Position numbers and translations under genes: made by a program. Shown piece by piece: positions 11,679-22,369 of a stretch of DNA of 64,000 nt. This DNA is from Diacronema lutheri (Eukaryota > Haptophyta > Pavlovophyceae > Pavlovales > Pavlovaceae), in NCBI GenBank assembly GCA_019448385.1, contig JAGTXO010000011.1, positions 400,001-464,000 on the forward strand, in the 5' to 3' direction. The first letter of the stretch is position 1, and every line of letters starts with the position of its first letter. The notes below the pieces were generated by a model that did not search any database, had not been told where the DNA came from, and saw only the letters and a list, made by a program, of their open reading frames with translations.

Positions 11679-12515
11679 CGCCGAACTACCGCGCCCGCCC
11701 CCCAGGTCTCGAGTCCAAATCGGGGCCTTGGCGCTGGTTTCTGTGGGCGGGGAGCGCGTGCCGTTCGTTGCGACCCGCGTGTCATTTATTGAGGAACCTG
11801 GCCGCTCTCACGTGTCGTCAGCAGCAAGCGTTCCTCCGGCCGCGACAATCATCGGAGCGCGCGCCCCGATCATGGTCGCGGCCGGCGTGCGCCGAGGTGC
11901 TGCCGCCGCTCTTCGACAGCCTGCCGAGCACGCGGCGGTGACGCGGCGAGCGGTAATGGCGGCCCGATGGGCGACGTCCGCGTCTCTCGCGCACAGCGAG
12001 AACGAGCTGCGGCGCCCGCACTAGCGCAGGTGCATGCCCGCGGACACGCACCTGCTCGACGTGACCGTCCAGCTCGGGCGTGAGGCCGCGCAGATGAGTG
12101 CGCGTTCGAGGCCTCGCTTCGCACCGCGACAAGCAAGAGGCCATAAGGCGGCGCACGTGCTGCTGCTGCGCACTGGGCTTCGTCGCCGCACGCGATCACA
12201 AGCTCGACGCGCGCCCTCCCTCTCGCTCGGCCTCGTCGACAGCGTGGCAAGCAAGCTCGACGCATTTGCGCGAGCGGCGCAGCAGCGCGGGCTCATGAAA
12301 GAGAGGAAGAAGCAGGCGAACGACTCGGCTACAGGGGGGGGCGCGACGGATTGCGCAGAAGCGGCGAGTGACGGAATGCAAGCACGTACGGGGGGCGCGA
12401 CGGAATGCCGCTGCCCAAAGCGAGTGCTGACGAAAAGCCGGCCATCATGACTAGCGACGCGGGCGGTCAGTTAAACAGTACTGTCCCTCGGCTTCCCCAT
12501 CCCCCTCCCCGCCAC
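11679..12515. other. Intergenic, no confident gene
   Basis: This 840-bp region lies between two minus-strand genes. A plus-strand frame at 12034-12450 (138 codons, containing VDSVASKLDAFARAAQQRGL) is the most natural-looking reading, but it has no recognisable domain and may be chance. Imperfect direct repeats near 12330-12415 share the core ggggggcgcgacggaatg. The stretch should contain the promoter of the NYN gene. Confidence 0.3.
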
Positions 12516-14795
12516 TCAGCGTGAGAAGTCGCCGTCGAAGCCGTTATGCCCCGCGAGCCGGAACGCAAGCACGTACGGCTTCTTGTCGAGCCGCGAGCAC
12601 CAGTTCCACGCGGATGTGAGGCGTCCGTCGATGCAGCTGCCCGCGTCGTAGTAGTTGTTCGCGCCGCTGCCGTCGAAGCCATGTCTGAAAAAGTCTGCGA
12701 GAATGTTCCGCTGAAGCGCGCCGACGCCGCCAAACTCCTTGTCGACCCACTTGCCGATCGACGCGTCCGACGCACACAGCGCCGGGAGCGAATCGACCGT
12801 GTCCACAATTGGGCGGAGAATGCGCGGCACCTGCGCGCAGGCCGCAGCGGGGTGGTAGGGGGTTGTAGGGGGTGGTAGGGGGGAAGGGCGGGGTGAGCCG
12901 GGGGGGGGGGGGGGGGGAGGCAGGAGCGCACCAATGGCTGACGCGCGCGTTTCGGCGTGCTGCACCGACGCGCGCGCCGCGTCTCAGCGCGCGACGCTCG
13001 CGCGCTGCGCTGCGAGGCCCCACTCGCCTGCGTGTACTTGTCGATGAAGACGAGCGCGTTGGGCACGTCCGTGTCGCCCATGTGCACAACAGCAGAACCG
13101 ACCCACTGGCCGCTCACGCTCGCCTGCACTTTGGCGAGCAGGCGGTGCATCGCGTGCGAGACTTTGGGCGCGTCCTTCACGCGCTGCAGCCCCTGGCCCG
13201 TGTCACGCAGCCTGTAGTGATGTCCGTCCAGCAGGTCCTCCTCTGCAAGCGTCCACAGCCTGCGCGGCGCGGCGCGGCGCGGCGGCGGCGCGGTGGCGGC
13301 GCGCAGCGCGCGGGTACGGCGCGCGCCGGGCAGGCGGAAGGCGAGGGGAGTGGAGGCCGCCGGCGGGGAGGAAATGGGGGCGGGCGCAGTGAGGAAGGCG
13401 TAGGGAGGAGGGTGGTTGCAGGATGGCGTCGCGCAGCCCACGCGCGCGCCACCAGCCGCTGCGCCCGATCCAGCAATGGCGGCAGCCTCCCGATATGCGC
13501 CGCTGCGCCGGATCCCTGCGCCGGATCCCTGCGCCGGATCCCTGCGCCGGATCCCTCCCGCAATGGCGGGCAGCCTCCCGATATGCGCCAAGGCCCACCG
13601 CCCACTTGGCCGGCTCAGCGGGCGCGCCGGTGCGAGGATCGCCGGCTGCCGCCGATCGGGTCCGGCGCGCGCGCCAGACTCCCAGGCGCACGCGCGCCGG
13701 ACTCTCGGGCGCTCGCGCGCCGGACTCTCGGGCGCTCGCGCGCCGGACTCTCGGGCGCGGCGCGCGCCCCACCTGTAGAACTCGGACATGATCTCGTTCC
13801 ACAACCGCAAGCTCTGCTCGACGTACGCAAACTGCATCGGGTGTGAATGTGAGAGGCGTGCGCCGTCGCGCCCGCTCGTGATCGCAAGGGAGAGGTCGGG
13901 CGCCGCCGGCGCGCGCGGCGAGAAGTTCGCGTGCAAAAGTTCGAGCGCGCGCTCGACGGGGCGGCGGTTGTACTCGAGGAAGGCGTTCGCGTCACCGATC
14001 GAGAGGAGCACACGCTGCAGCTCGGCCTCGGTGACCCGCCCGGCCGAACGGGCGGCGTATTCGGCGCACAGCGCCGCGCACGCCTCGGCCTTCAGCGCCG
14101 CCTCGCGCGCCGCGTCCACGCCGGCGGCGCTGACGACCTGTCGCGTTGCCACGGGGAGGCGCGGATCGTCGAGCAGCTCGAGCACGCCGCCGTGCAGCAG
14201 CGTGCCGTGCACCGTTTGTATCGGCTCGATGCACGCGAAGCCGATCGCGTGCGTCATCTGCGGTTGGGTGAGTTGGGGGGGGGGGGGGGGCGGGGCGGAC
14301 AAGAGAAGTGGATTTTTGTGGTGGCGATGGTGGGTGGGAGGTGGGCTGGGGGGGGGGGGGGGGTTGGGAATTGAGCCTGTGCGCGCGACTCCGACATCGG
14401 CGATTTGGTCGCGCGGCTCGGCTGTGGCGAGCCGCACATCGCGCGCGCCGCACCTCGCGCGTCGCGCAGTCCATGAGCGCGTGGACGAGCTTGCCGTACG
14501 TCGTGCGCATCTTGTCTGGCGACATGATTTTGAAGCGGCGGCCGACCTCGAAGACAGACTGGAAGAGGTCGGCGGATTCGGCACTATGTTCGTCCTCGTC
14601 GTGCGCACGCGCGAGCAGCCTGCGCCCGTCGCGCATGTCGGCGGCGACGACCAGCCCGCTAATGATCGCGAGCAGGTCGCGCATCCCGTCGACCATGCGC
14701 TGCGTCTTGGGCGTGCGGAAATCCATCACGTCGACAACGTCGGTGTACTCGCTCGCAGAGAGCGCAGCCTCGAGTACGACCAGCTTGGCGCGCTC
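12516..14795 (-). CDS. Conserved DUF2009/UPF0652-type protein (5' exon not resolved)
   Basis: Exons 14795-14454, 14257-13773, 13259-13028 and 12830-12516, all in phase. The product carries SEYTDVVDVMDF, IISGLVVAADM, EVGRRFKIMSPDKMRTTYGK, FACIEPIQTVHGTLLHGG, LWTLAEEDLLDGHHYRL and a conserved end (ANNYYDAGSCIDGRLTSAWN, WCSRLDKK, GHNGFDGDF). From memory this motif series matches the eukaryotic DUF2009 (UPF0652) family, which has no established function. The third intron uses a GC donor (GCGAGT, 13027) and the other two use GT. The second intron (13260-13772, 513 bp) lacks any in-frame stop and holds tandem repeats. The first clear exon begins at an acceptor (GCGCAG|GAG) at 14795, so the start codon lies in an unresolved upstream exon between about 14800 and 15100. 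Confidence 0.7.
13490..13770. repeat. Tandem repeats inside the DUF2009-gene intron
   Basis: Four head-to-tail copies of a 13-bp unit (gcgccggatccct) lie at about 13506-13556, flanked by two copies of a segment containing gcctcccgatatgcgcc. A second array of about 23-27 bp units (core gcgcgccggactctcgggcg) lies at about 13690-13765. Both sit wholly within the intron 13260-13772. Confidence 0.75.
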
Positions 14796-15253
14796 CTGCG
14801 CGTGCGCGCGCGCGCGGGAGCGTACGGGCGCCGCGTCCGCGCGTCGTCGACATGCTCGTGAGCGGCACGGCGCGCCGGCGCGCGCGCCCTGGGCGGGGGT
14901 ATGCTCCACCTGGTGGGTGGCGGCGCGGCTGCGCACAGCACGGCGACGCTACACGGCAGGTCCGCGGCGCGGGGCACGCGTGCCGGCGCACCGTCGTCGA
15001 CAACCGCATCGGGATGTACCTCGATCGGCTCGCGAGCGTGGACTCCATTGCTACACCGCGCGGGAGTTGCTCCCACTGGAGGACTCAGGGCCGTGTATGT
15101 GGGCAGTCTGACTGTCTGACTGTCTGAGTAAGAGTGCGAGGTGCAGCGCTCGCGCGTCTCGATGCTGTGTGCAGAGACCTTCGTGCCAGACCCTTTCGGA
15201 GGCCGTACCAAAGGGGAAGCGCAAAGAGCATAACTCGGCCCTCGCGCGCGCGC
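14796..15253. other. 5' region of DUF2009 gene and 3' flank of anoctamin gene
   Basis: It should hold the missing first exon of the DUF2009-type gene (a minus-strand Met near 14860 begins M-S-T-T-R-G-R, but its phase does not fit). A short tandem of tctgactg occurs at about 15105-15125. No other gene is supported. Confidence 0.3.
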
Positions 15254-17808
15254 TCACAGCCCGCTGCCAAGCAACGCGCGCACGCCGAGCGGCCGCACGA
15301 CGAGCAGCGCGAGCAGCGCGGCCGCGGCCGCGCCTGCGAGCGCGGCGCGCGGCGTCCGGAGGCAGGGCGCGCGCGCCTCGGCCTGACGCTTGGCTATCTC
15401 GTGCGCTTCGAGGAACGCGCCGCCGAGCCCTCGGCGCGCGCGCGCGCGCGGCGCCCACGCGCGCTGCTGCCGCCGTTTTAAAAAGTCGCGTGCGCCGGTT
15501 TGAATCGTGCCCGCGGCGCGGCGCGCGCGCGCGAAGGCGATGCGCGCAAGCGAGCCGCGCGCGCGCGCCTGCACGCGGCACACGGCGACGTGCCGCGCGC
15601 GCAGCGCGGCGCCAACCGGCGCCGCCATGTCTAGCAGAGCGCGCTGCTGCGCGAGCACGGCGGACGCGAGGCGCGTCGCGACGTCCTCCGGCAGGCGCGG
15701 CTGCGCGAGCACGACGAGCGCGACGGCGCAGAGCGCGAGCTGCTCGCCCGCGAGGAACGCGACGAGCCGCGCCGCGGGCGACAGGTGACGCAGCCAGCCG
15801 AGTGTGAAAACGAGGAGTGCGACGTTGGTGACGGCTGCAACGAGCGTCACGGCCAAAAAGGCGCCGCGCCACGCGCCGATGCCGTGCACGTGGCGCGTCG
15901 TGTCGGGCTGCGCGGGCCTGCGTGAGAGCGTAAGCACCTTGTGCGCGTCCGCGCGGATCTCCTGGACGTTGTTGCACAGCGCGAAGATGGGCGCGATTGG
16001 CAGCACCGTTGCGAAGAGCAGGACATTTCCAAACTGTACCGTCAGCTCGAGATAGTCATCGAACGGGTCGTACGCAGGCAGCGCGAGCTGCTCCACCACG
16101 TCCGCGACAAGCGCGCGCGCGGCCGTCGTGGCCTCGTCGGGCGACGCGGTGCCGCCCGCGTCCGCGCCGCGCCCGCCGCGCGCGGCGGCGCGGCGCGCGC
16201 GCCAGCCGCGCAGCGCGCGCGCGGCGGATGCAGGCCCGACCTCAAGAAGCTGAAAGAGCACTTGAAAAGCGACGAGGAGCTGCAGCAGGTAGGCGCGCAA
16301 TTCGTCGCCGTCCCGATTGTAAAAGGCCAAGTAAAAGAGCGTGCTATAATTGTTGCACAGCTCAAAGAGCACGCGGCGCGCGACGAGCGCGTTGCGGTGC
16401 GCCTCGGCCGTGCGGTAGTTCTCGCGCTCCGTGAGCGCCGCCGCGAGCGGCCGGTAGATCGCCGAAAGCGCGCTGACGCTCGCGCAGTAACCAACGGTCG
16501 GCAGCTGCTGCAACACGGCGTGCATCGCCGTTCCACCCGTCCACCGAGCGGCCGCGGCGTAATACGCATGCAGCCACAGCCACATGTCCGCGCCGACGAC
16601 GACGAGGCAGCAGAGCGTCACAGGCACGGTGACCGCGTACCGGACCGCACGGTGGCGCGCCGGAAAGTGCGCCTCGAACGAATCCGTGAGAGGGTTGTGC
16701 CTACCCGCACGGCGCGGCGCAGCGCGGGCGCGGGCGCGGGCGATGGCGGCGGGCGCCATCGTGAGTGAGCGCGCTCTGAGCCGGCGCGCGGGCGCGGGCG
16801 CGGACGTGCGCGCCGCGCTGGACGAATGCGCGGGCGCGCGCGCCGGCCGCGCAGGGGGCAGCGGGGGCGGCAGCGCGAGCGGGCGCACCGCAATTCGGTT
16901 CCCCGAAAGCCTGCGCGCGCGGCCGCGGCGAGGTCGCTGTCGGTCGCGGTGAATGTGCCGCTCTCGAGCGCGCGCCGCTTCTCGCGCCGCGTCCAGCCCT
17001 CGACGAAGGCCGCCGCCCACACAATCAAGCCCGAAGCGTACGCCGCCGTGAGCGCGCGCCGCCCGACCTCGGCGCGCGCCGCCGACAGAAGCGCGTTCGC
17101 TCCCGCGCCGACGGCGGCGAGCACGAGGGCAGCGGCGGCGGGCCCGACGAGCGCACGACTGAGCTCGCCGAGGAACTCAAAGTAGAAGCTGATCTCCGTC
17201 GGCCCAAAGTATGCGCGGATCAGCGCGTGCGGTTGCGCGGTGAGCGCGCGAACGACGCCCACGGCCGTCGCCGGCGCCTTGGGCGCGAGCCACTGCCGTT
17301 GCAGCGCGGCGCGGCGAGGTTGGTCGTGCGGCGCGATCAGCGTCACGCCGCCCACCGCCTCGCACGCGCCGCAGATTGACGCGCCCTCGACGCACGCCGC
17401 GCGCTCCCGGCGCGACGCGCGCGCGGGCAGAGCGGCGACGTGCGCCGCGGTGAAGGTCGGCCGACGCGCGATGGAGACGGCGAGCATCACGCGGTCGCAC
17501 GGCGAGAAGAGGGCATGCGGTGGATGCGCACCGGCGAGCAGGTGCAGCGACGCCTCGCTCACCGCGATGTGCCCCATGTGCGGGTCGAGCGCCGGCTTGG
17601 CGAGACCGACGCGCTCGGCCTCGCGCACGAGCTGCGCCGCGGTCGGCTCGAGCGCGTCGAGGCGCAGCTTGCTGCCCGCGTCGTCGAGCGCGCGCACGTG
17701 CACTTTTGAAGCGTGCAGCTCATCGACGAGCAGCCGCGCGAGCCAGCGCCCCACGTCGCTCGGCTTCTGCGCGTGGGCCATGACGATCGGCGGCGGGCTG
17801 TCGGGCAT
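15254..17808 (-). CDS. Anoctamin (TMEM16) family channel/scramblase
   Basis: Two exons, 17808-16889 and 16700-15254 (intron 16701-16888, GTGCGC...GGTAG, phase 2), give 788 residues. The N-terminal cytosolic part leads into [20 protein letters not shown], the anoctamin pre-TM1 motif, followed by TM segments. After the splice come [18 protein letters not shown] and [11 protein letters not shown]. The diagnostic block is [20 protein letters not shown], then [20 protein letters not shown] and RRPAQP, matching the conserved TM4-TM6 core where acidic residues bind Ca2+ in the family. Function is inferred as a Ca2+-activated anion channel or phospholipid scramblase. The C-terminus adds an IQ-like helix ([19 protein letters not shown]) and a final hydrophobic segment. 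The start codon lies 51 bp from the divergent endonuclease V gene. Confidence 0.88.
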
Positions 17809-17859
17809 GTCGGTCGGGTCGGCAGGCGCGAAAAACTTCCGTCCCGTGCTGGTGGTGTG
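17809..17859. promoter_or_regulatory. 51-bp divergent promoter, anoctamin / endonuclease V
   Basis: The anoctamin (-) and endonuclease V (+) start codons are separated by only 51 bp, so both genes must share control sequence or have promoters reaching into each other's 5' regions. No TATA-like motif is visible. Confidence 0.5.
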
Positions 17860-18678
17860 ATGCGCGCCGTCCTTGCGCGCGCAGCGTCGCTGTGGGCGCG
17901 CGTGGCGCTGCGCGCGCGCAAGGCGGTGTGGTGGTGTCGGCAGCGGCTGCTCAGCCTCTACCTCGTTGAGGACGACATGGTCGACCCGGCGGCCATCCGG
18001 CTCATCGCGGGCGTCGACATCTCGTTCGTCGCAGGCTCGGCGACCGAAGCGTGCGCAGCGCTCGTCGTGTGCGCGCTGCCGACGCTCGACGTGGTCTACG
18101 CGCGCTGCGCGATGGTCTCACTGAGCGCACCCTACATCCCGGGGTACCTCGCGTTCCGCGAGGCGCCGTTTCTTCTCCAGCTGATCGGAGAGCTGCGCGC
18201 CGCGCGCCCCGACCTCACGCCCGACGCGCTCCTCGTCGACGGTAACGGGATCCTGCATCCGAACCGCTTTGGCCTCGCGTGCCACCTGGGCGTGCTCACG
18301 GGTCTCCCGAGCATCGGCGTCGGCAAGTCACTCCACTGCGTCGACGGCCTCACGAGAGACGACGTGCGCGCACACGCGCGGCGCGCGTGTGCGCGCGCGG
18401 GCGAGAGCGTGACGCTCGTCGGCGAGTCTGGCGCCGTGTGGGGCGCCGCGCTGCGCACGACGGCGCCTGACGATGGCGTCGAGTTCAACCCTGTGCTCGT
18501 CTCTGTCGGGCACGGCGTCTCGCTGCGGACCGCGGTGGAGCTCGTACGCCGCTGCTGCCGGCATCGTGTCCCCGAGCCCGTCCGCCAAGCGGACATGCGC
18601 TCGCGCGACGCGATCCGTGTGGCCGCGAAGCGCGCGCATGCCGCGCTCGGGCGGGAGGCACCTTTGTCACGTGCGTAA
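17860..18678 (+). CDS. ENDOV: Endonuclease V
   Basis: A single exon of 272 residues, close to the size of animal ENDOV. Motifs in order: IAGVDISF (first metal-binding Asp), [14 protein letters not shown] (the YIPG wedge and the catalytic-site FRE), [21 protein letters not shown] (second Asp and the HP-R-GLA loop), SIGVGKSL (Lys near the metal site) and [12 protein letters not shown], ending with [12 protein letters not shown]. The family cleaves the second phosphodiester 3' to inosine; eukaryotic members act mainly on inosine-containing RNA, bacterial ones on deaminated DNA. I chose the Met at 17860 because a start farther upstream would overlap the divergent anoctamin coding region. Confidence 0.93.
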   Translation: MRAVLARAASLWARVALRARKAVWWCRQRLLSLYLVEDDMVDPAAIRLIAGVDISFVAGSATEACAALVVCALPTLDVVYARCAMVSLSAPYIPGYLAFREAPFLLQLIGELRAARPDLTPDALLVDGNGILHPNRFGLACHLGVLTGLPSIGVGKSLHCVDGLTRDDVRAHARRACARAGESVTLVGESGAVWGAALRTTAPDDGVEFNPVLVSVGHGVSLRTAVELVRRCCRHRVPEPVRQADMRSRDAIRVAAKRAHAALGREAPLSRA

Positions 18679-18684
18679 TAGGAT

Positions 18685-20450
18685 TCAGGCCGCGAAAAAG
18701 TCGCGTCCGCTGTCCCACGTGTCCTCGAGCACGCGGCTCACGCGCTCGCGGACCGGCGCGGCCCCGTAGACGAACAGCCGCACGTACGCACGCTGCACCG
18801 CGCCGGCAGTGCCGGCATCCGCCGGCACGGCGCTCTTCGCACCGGCCGCGCCAGCACCGGTTGGCCTCTGTGATGCCGCAGCGCGGTGCGCGCCGTCGCT
18901 GTCGGCGCCGCGCGCTACCGGCGCGCGCCCACGCCCGCCGCCACCTCGCGCATTGGCGCCGACGCCGAGCGCGGCGGGGGGCGGCTGTTTCGGATTCCAT
19001 TCAAAGCGCTCAATAACCTCGACGCCCTCCGCGACGAGCGCGGCCGCCCACGCGTCGAGGGTGCGCCCAACGCTCCACAGCTGCACGCGCGCGGGCGCGC
19101 GCGCGTCGCGCAGCGCGCGCGCAAAGTAGCTCGCCTTGCACGCGCGCAGACTGTCAAGCGAACAGCGCCCCTGCCAGCGCGTGCCATTTGAACCATGCTG
19201 ACGCCACTCATACGCGGCGTCGGCGTCGTCGAGCCTGAAGGCGCGCGCGCCCGTCTCGTACCAGCGCAGAGCAAAGTCGTAGTCCACAGGCCATTCCCGT
19301 AGTTCGCGGTACACCAGCATGCGCTCGGGCGCGGCAGCGCCAGGCATGTGCGCCGCGCATGCGTCGAGGGAGGCGCGCGTGTACATGCCCACCTGTGGCG
19401 GCGGCGGCGCGCGCCGGGGGCCGGACCGGCGGTTGGGAACGGCGCCAGGAGGGCGCGCAAATGAGCGCCGGCATGCGAGGGCTTTTTGGCGAGGGCGTTT
19501 TCTTAGCATTGTCGGCCGCTCGCGGCCGCGCGCCGCGCTCGCGCGCGCTGGGGCCTGCCGTACGCCGTGCGCCGCCTGCCGGGCACCCCGCGCGCGCCGC
19601 ATGCCACGCGCCAGGGCGCCGCGCGCTCGGGTACTACGCGCCTGGACGCGCCGCGCCACGCGCCTGGACGCCGCGCGCCACGCGCCTGGTGGAGAGCGGG
19701 TAGTTCGATGAAACGGCCCGCCGCGAGCTCGTCCGCGTCGCGCAGCCCATTCTGCCAGCGCACGTAACTGGTCATGCCAGCGGTGACGTTGGTGCCGATG
19801 AGACGCGTCACGCTGAACACCGCGTCCGCGCCGCCGCTCGCCTTGAGCGCGCCGCGCATCAACGCGAGCCGGCGCGGGCCAAACTCGTCGTCGGCTTCGA
19901 TGTGTGCGATCAAATCTGCAGTGGATGCATCGAGCGCCGTTTGGAGCGCGGCGCCCTGGCCGTGGCCACGGTTGCTCAGCACGCGTAAGCGGCAGCGGCT
20001 CTCGCTCGCGAGCACCTCCGCCGCCACGTCGCACGCGGCCAGCGGCTGGGCCGGCTCGTGCGCGGGCGCGTCGGCCGGTGGGGCGGGCGCGGGCGCGTGC
20101 GCATCGGCGCCAAAATTGGGCGTGGCGGCCGTTGGCCTGCGCGGAATGACCACCGCGAGGTTGTGCTCGGCCGGCTGGGCCCCTGCCATCCGCTCGACCC
20201 GCGCGCGCGCCGATCCGAGCGCGGCCGCGAGCGCGTCGAGCCACTCGCCCGAGCCGTCCGTCGACCAGTCGTCGACGACGAGCACCTCGGCGAGCAGGTC
20301 GTGCTGGAGGAGGGCCGCGCGGACCGCGAGCGGAAGCCATGGCAACGCATTCTTGCACGGCACAAGCACGCTCACATCCGGTGTTGGTTCGGATGTCCGT
20401 CGTCGTTTCTCCTCGTGTTCGTCTCCGTGGCCTCCGAGCGCGTCGGCCAT
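18685..20450 (-). CDS. GT2 family glycosyltransferase, B3GNTL1-like
   Basis: Exons 20450-19686 and 19392-18685 give 490 residues. The first has the GT-A start DVSVLVPCKNALPWLPLAV, then VLVVDDWSTDGS, NRGHGQGAALQTAL and the metal-site acidic motif AHIEADDEF. The second reads VGMYTRASLDAC, WPVDYDFALRWYETGA, YEWRQHGSN and a C-terminal VQLWSVGRTLDAW, which resembles the Rossmann-like tail of B3GNTL1. Sugar donor and acceptor cannot be read from the sequence; in B3GNTL1-type enzymes a UDP-GlcNAc donor is presumed. The intron (19393-19685) uses a GC donor (CAG|GCGCGT) with a CACAG acceptor, phase 0, and contains overlapping cgcctggacgcgccgcg-type repeats. The stop lies 6 bp beyond the convergent endonuclease V stop. 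Confidence 0.78.
19560..19690. repeat. Short tandem/inverted GC repeats in intron
   Basis: Several copies of a unit around cgcgcctggacgcgccgcgc occur in the GC-AG intron of the glycosyltransferase gene. The last copy abuts and may overlap the donor site at 19685, so the exact exon end is less certain than for other introns. Confidence 0.55.
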
Positions 20451-20630
20451 GGCTGCCTTTTCTACTGACGACGCTTATTACTGGCGGGTGTACGCACAGA
20501 CGCCTAGCCACCCCTCGCCGGCCGCCCGGTGACGCGATTTGCGGGCGAGCGTCGGGGCCCCGCCACGGGGGGGGGGGCGGGGTGGAAGGATGCTGGGGCT
20601 CGCAAGCTCGGGGCAGCCCGCTTCCCTTCA

Positions 20631-20789
20631 GGCCCGTTCCCTGTAAACTTTTTGGCGTCAAGTTTACGAAATTTTGGGTTTCGGCATATGTGACGATACC
20701 GAAAATCCATGGCGGCGCAAAATCGAACAGGGGCCCGAAGAGCGTCACGATTTTTGTCTGCAGAAATTTTTGTCTCCAGGGAACGGGCC
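20631..20789. mobile_element. MITE-like element, 13-bp TIRs and 3-bp target duplication
   Basis: A 159-bp segment bounded by perfect 13-bp inverted repeats (ggcccgttccctg at 20631-20643, its complement at 20777-20789) and directly flanked by TCA on both sides. The interior is markedly AT-richer than the rest of the window, encodes nothing and contains an inner hairpin (gtttcgg...ccgaaa near 20680-20706). A 3-bp target duplication and a GGCCCGTT-type end are the pattern of PIF/Harbinger (Tourist-like) non-autonomous elements, although the target is TCA and not the usual TWA. It lies between two genes. Confidence 0.7.
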
Positions 20790-20812
20790 TCAACGTATGG
20801 CACGCGAATGCC

Positions 20813-22369
20813 CTACTCCTCGTTCTCGTCCTCCTCCTCCGAATCGCTGACCTCGGCGCGCGCCTTCCACATGCCGTTGGCGATGACCATCCCAACCGAC
20901 GGCCCCTTGCCCTGCTCCTTGCGGTTCTGCGCGTACGCCGTCGCCTCGAGCGAGTTGTCGAGGCCGGCGGTCTCGGGCGCAACCCACGTCGTCGCGAGCC
21001 GCACCGAGTTGTTCTGCTCCTGCGCGCCGAGCATTGAGAGAAGCGCCGGGTCGATGCCGGACATATCGAGGTCGAGATCGCCGTCACCGTCGTCGTCGTC
21101 GTCGCCCCACAGGTCGTCGTCGTCCGAGCCGCCGTCGTCTGAGCCGTCGCCCGAGCCGCGCGCAGCCATACCTGTCGGCTTGGCGGCCGGCGGCTGCGTA
21201 GCCGGCTTGGCGTCGCGCCCGTCGTCGGACTTGTCGTCGTCCTCGCCGCCCGAGGAGGCGGCCGCCGCAACGCGTGCGGCCTCGGTACGCGCCGCCTCCT
21301 CGGCGCGCTCAGCAGCCGCCGTGCGCTCGGTCGCCTCCGCGCGCGCGCGCGCCTCGGCAGCCGCGCGCACGGCCTGCTCCGCGTCGGCGGTGCGCTGCGC
21401 TTCGAGCTCGTCGCCTCCCGGACCCATGAGAGCCTGCGAAGACTGGCGCTGCTTGACGTGGTGCGCACGCTTAAGCTTTTTGAGGAGCGATTTCTGCACG
21501 CGGCGAGCAGCGCGTGGGGCCGGGTGGGCGTGTGCACGCGGCGTCGTGAGGCGAAAAGCGCAGCGCGGCGCGTCGCGGCGCGGCGCGGCGCGTCGCGGCG
21601 CGGCGCGGCGCGGCGTCAAGCGCGCGCGCGAGACGCGCACCTCGAGCGGCGTGATCGTCGAGACCTCGAGGGCACGCGACTGCGCCTCGGTGAGCTCGAG
21701 GCCAACAAACTTGGACGCACCGCTCGCCGCGCCATCCTTCGTGTCGAGCAGGATGAACGGCCGCGAGCCCGTCCCCTCGATGTCGATCAACGTGGCGGGC
21801 AGCGAAATGACCGACGCTTTCACGAGCGCCGCAAACGACTGCGCGTTGCCGACGGCGGCGCCACCGCCGCCGGGCGCGGGCGGGCGCGCGTGCGCAGACG
21901 AATCGAGCTCTTCGTCCGCGCCCGCCGGCTGCGGCGCGTCCGCGCCGAAGAGGAGCAGCAGGTTTGGGCTGAGCCGGCCGACGACGTCAGTGAGCGACAC
22001 GTCCTCCGTCTCCTCAAGCTCCTGCACGAGCGAGTCAAAGTCGGTGTCGGCGAGGTTGCGCCGGCCGATGGCGGCCGGCCTGGGCGCAGCCTCGGCCGAG
22101 CTCATCTTGCTTGACTGTGCGCCGATCATCGTGATCTGCTCGGGCACCTCAAGCATTGGATTCTCGCGCGTGCCCGCCCACACGCCCGTCACGCGCGCCG
22201 CCTCAGGCATCAGGCCTGACTTGAGCAGGTCGGTCGAGGTGATCTCGCCCGCCTCGATGTCCGCAACGGTAAGAGCCAGCCTCTCAAGCATCGATGTCGA
22301 GATGAGCATCGCCGCCTGCGGCAGCTTGAGCGCCGAGGCGCCGAGGGAGGTGCCCTCGTCCGTCGCCAT
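20813..22369 (-). CDS. Acidic, Ala-rich protein of unknown function
   Basis: Exons 22369-21641 and 21493-20813 (intron 21494-21640, GTGCGC...TGCAG, phase 0) give 469 residues. I do not recognise a family. The first ~245 residues look globular (LPQAAMLISTSMLERLALTV, DLLKSGLMPEAARVTGVWAG, FILLDTKDGA). A basic helix follows the splice (KSLLKKLKRAHHVKQR), then an Ala/Arg/Glu helix likely to form a coiled coil, a Ser/Asp/Glu-rich stretch (GSDDDDLWGDDDDDGDGD), a conserved-looking segment (NSVRLATTWVAPETAGLDNS, KEQGKGPSVGMVIANGMWKA) and an acidic end. The composition suggests a nuclear or chromatin-associated scaffold, but that is a guess. The intron is 147 bp without stops, so retention would add 49 residues in frame. 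Confidence 0.7.
   Translation of the reverse strand: MATDEGTSLGASALKLPQAAMLISTSMLERLALTVADIEAGEITSTDLLKSGLMPEAARVTGVWAGTRENPMLEVPEQITMIGAQSSKMSSAEAAPRPAAIGRRNLADTDFDSLVQELEETEDVSLTDVVGRLSPNLLLLFGADAPQPAGADEELDSSAHARPPAPGGGGAAVGNAQSFAALVKASVISLPATLIDIEGTGSRPFILLDTKDGAASGASKFVGLELTEAQSRALEVSTITPLEVRVSRARLTPRRAAPRRAAPRRDAPRCAFRLTTPRAHAHPAPRAARRVQKSLLKKLKRAHHVKQRQSSQALMGPGGDELEAQRTADAEQAVRAAAEARARAEATERTAAAERAEEAARTEAARVAAAASSGGEDDDKSDDGRDAKPATQPPAAKPTGMAARGSGDGSDDGGSDDDDLWGDDDDDGDGDLDLDMSGIDPALLSMLGAQEQNNSVRLATTWVAPETAGLDNSLEATAYAQNRKEQGKGPSVGMVIANGMWKARAEVSDSEEEDENEE

Noticed and set aside
12034-12450. Small plus-strand gene
   Set aside because: No domain, no supporting splice signals, and base composition like other chance frames.
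18685-21537. A 950-codon minus-strand gene spanning the MITE and the neighbouring gene
   Set aside because: Only the last 236 codons show a conserved protein; the rest is antisense or intronic Arg/Ala-rich reading.
20813-22369. Proteasome subunit Rpn10/PSMD4
   Set aside because: The acidic, Ala-rich end is superficially similar, but no VWA domain or ubiquitin-interacting motif pattern is present.
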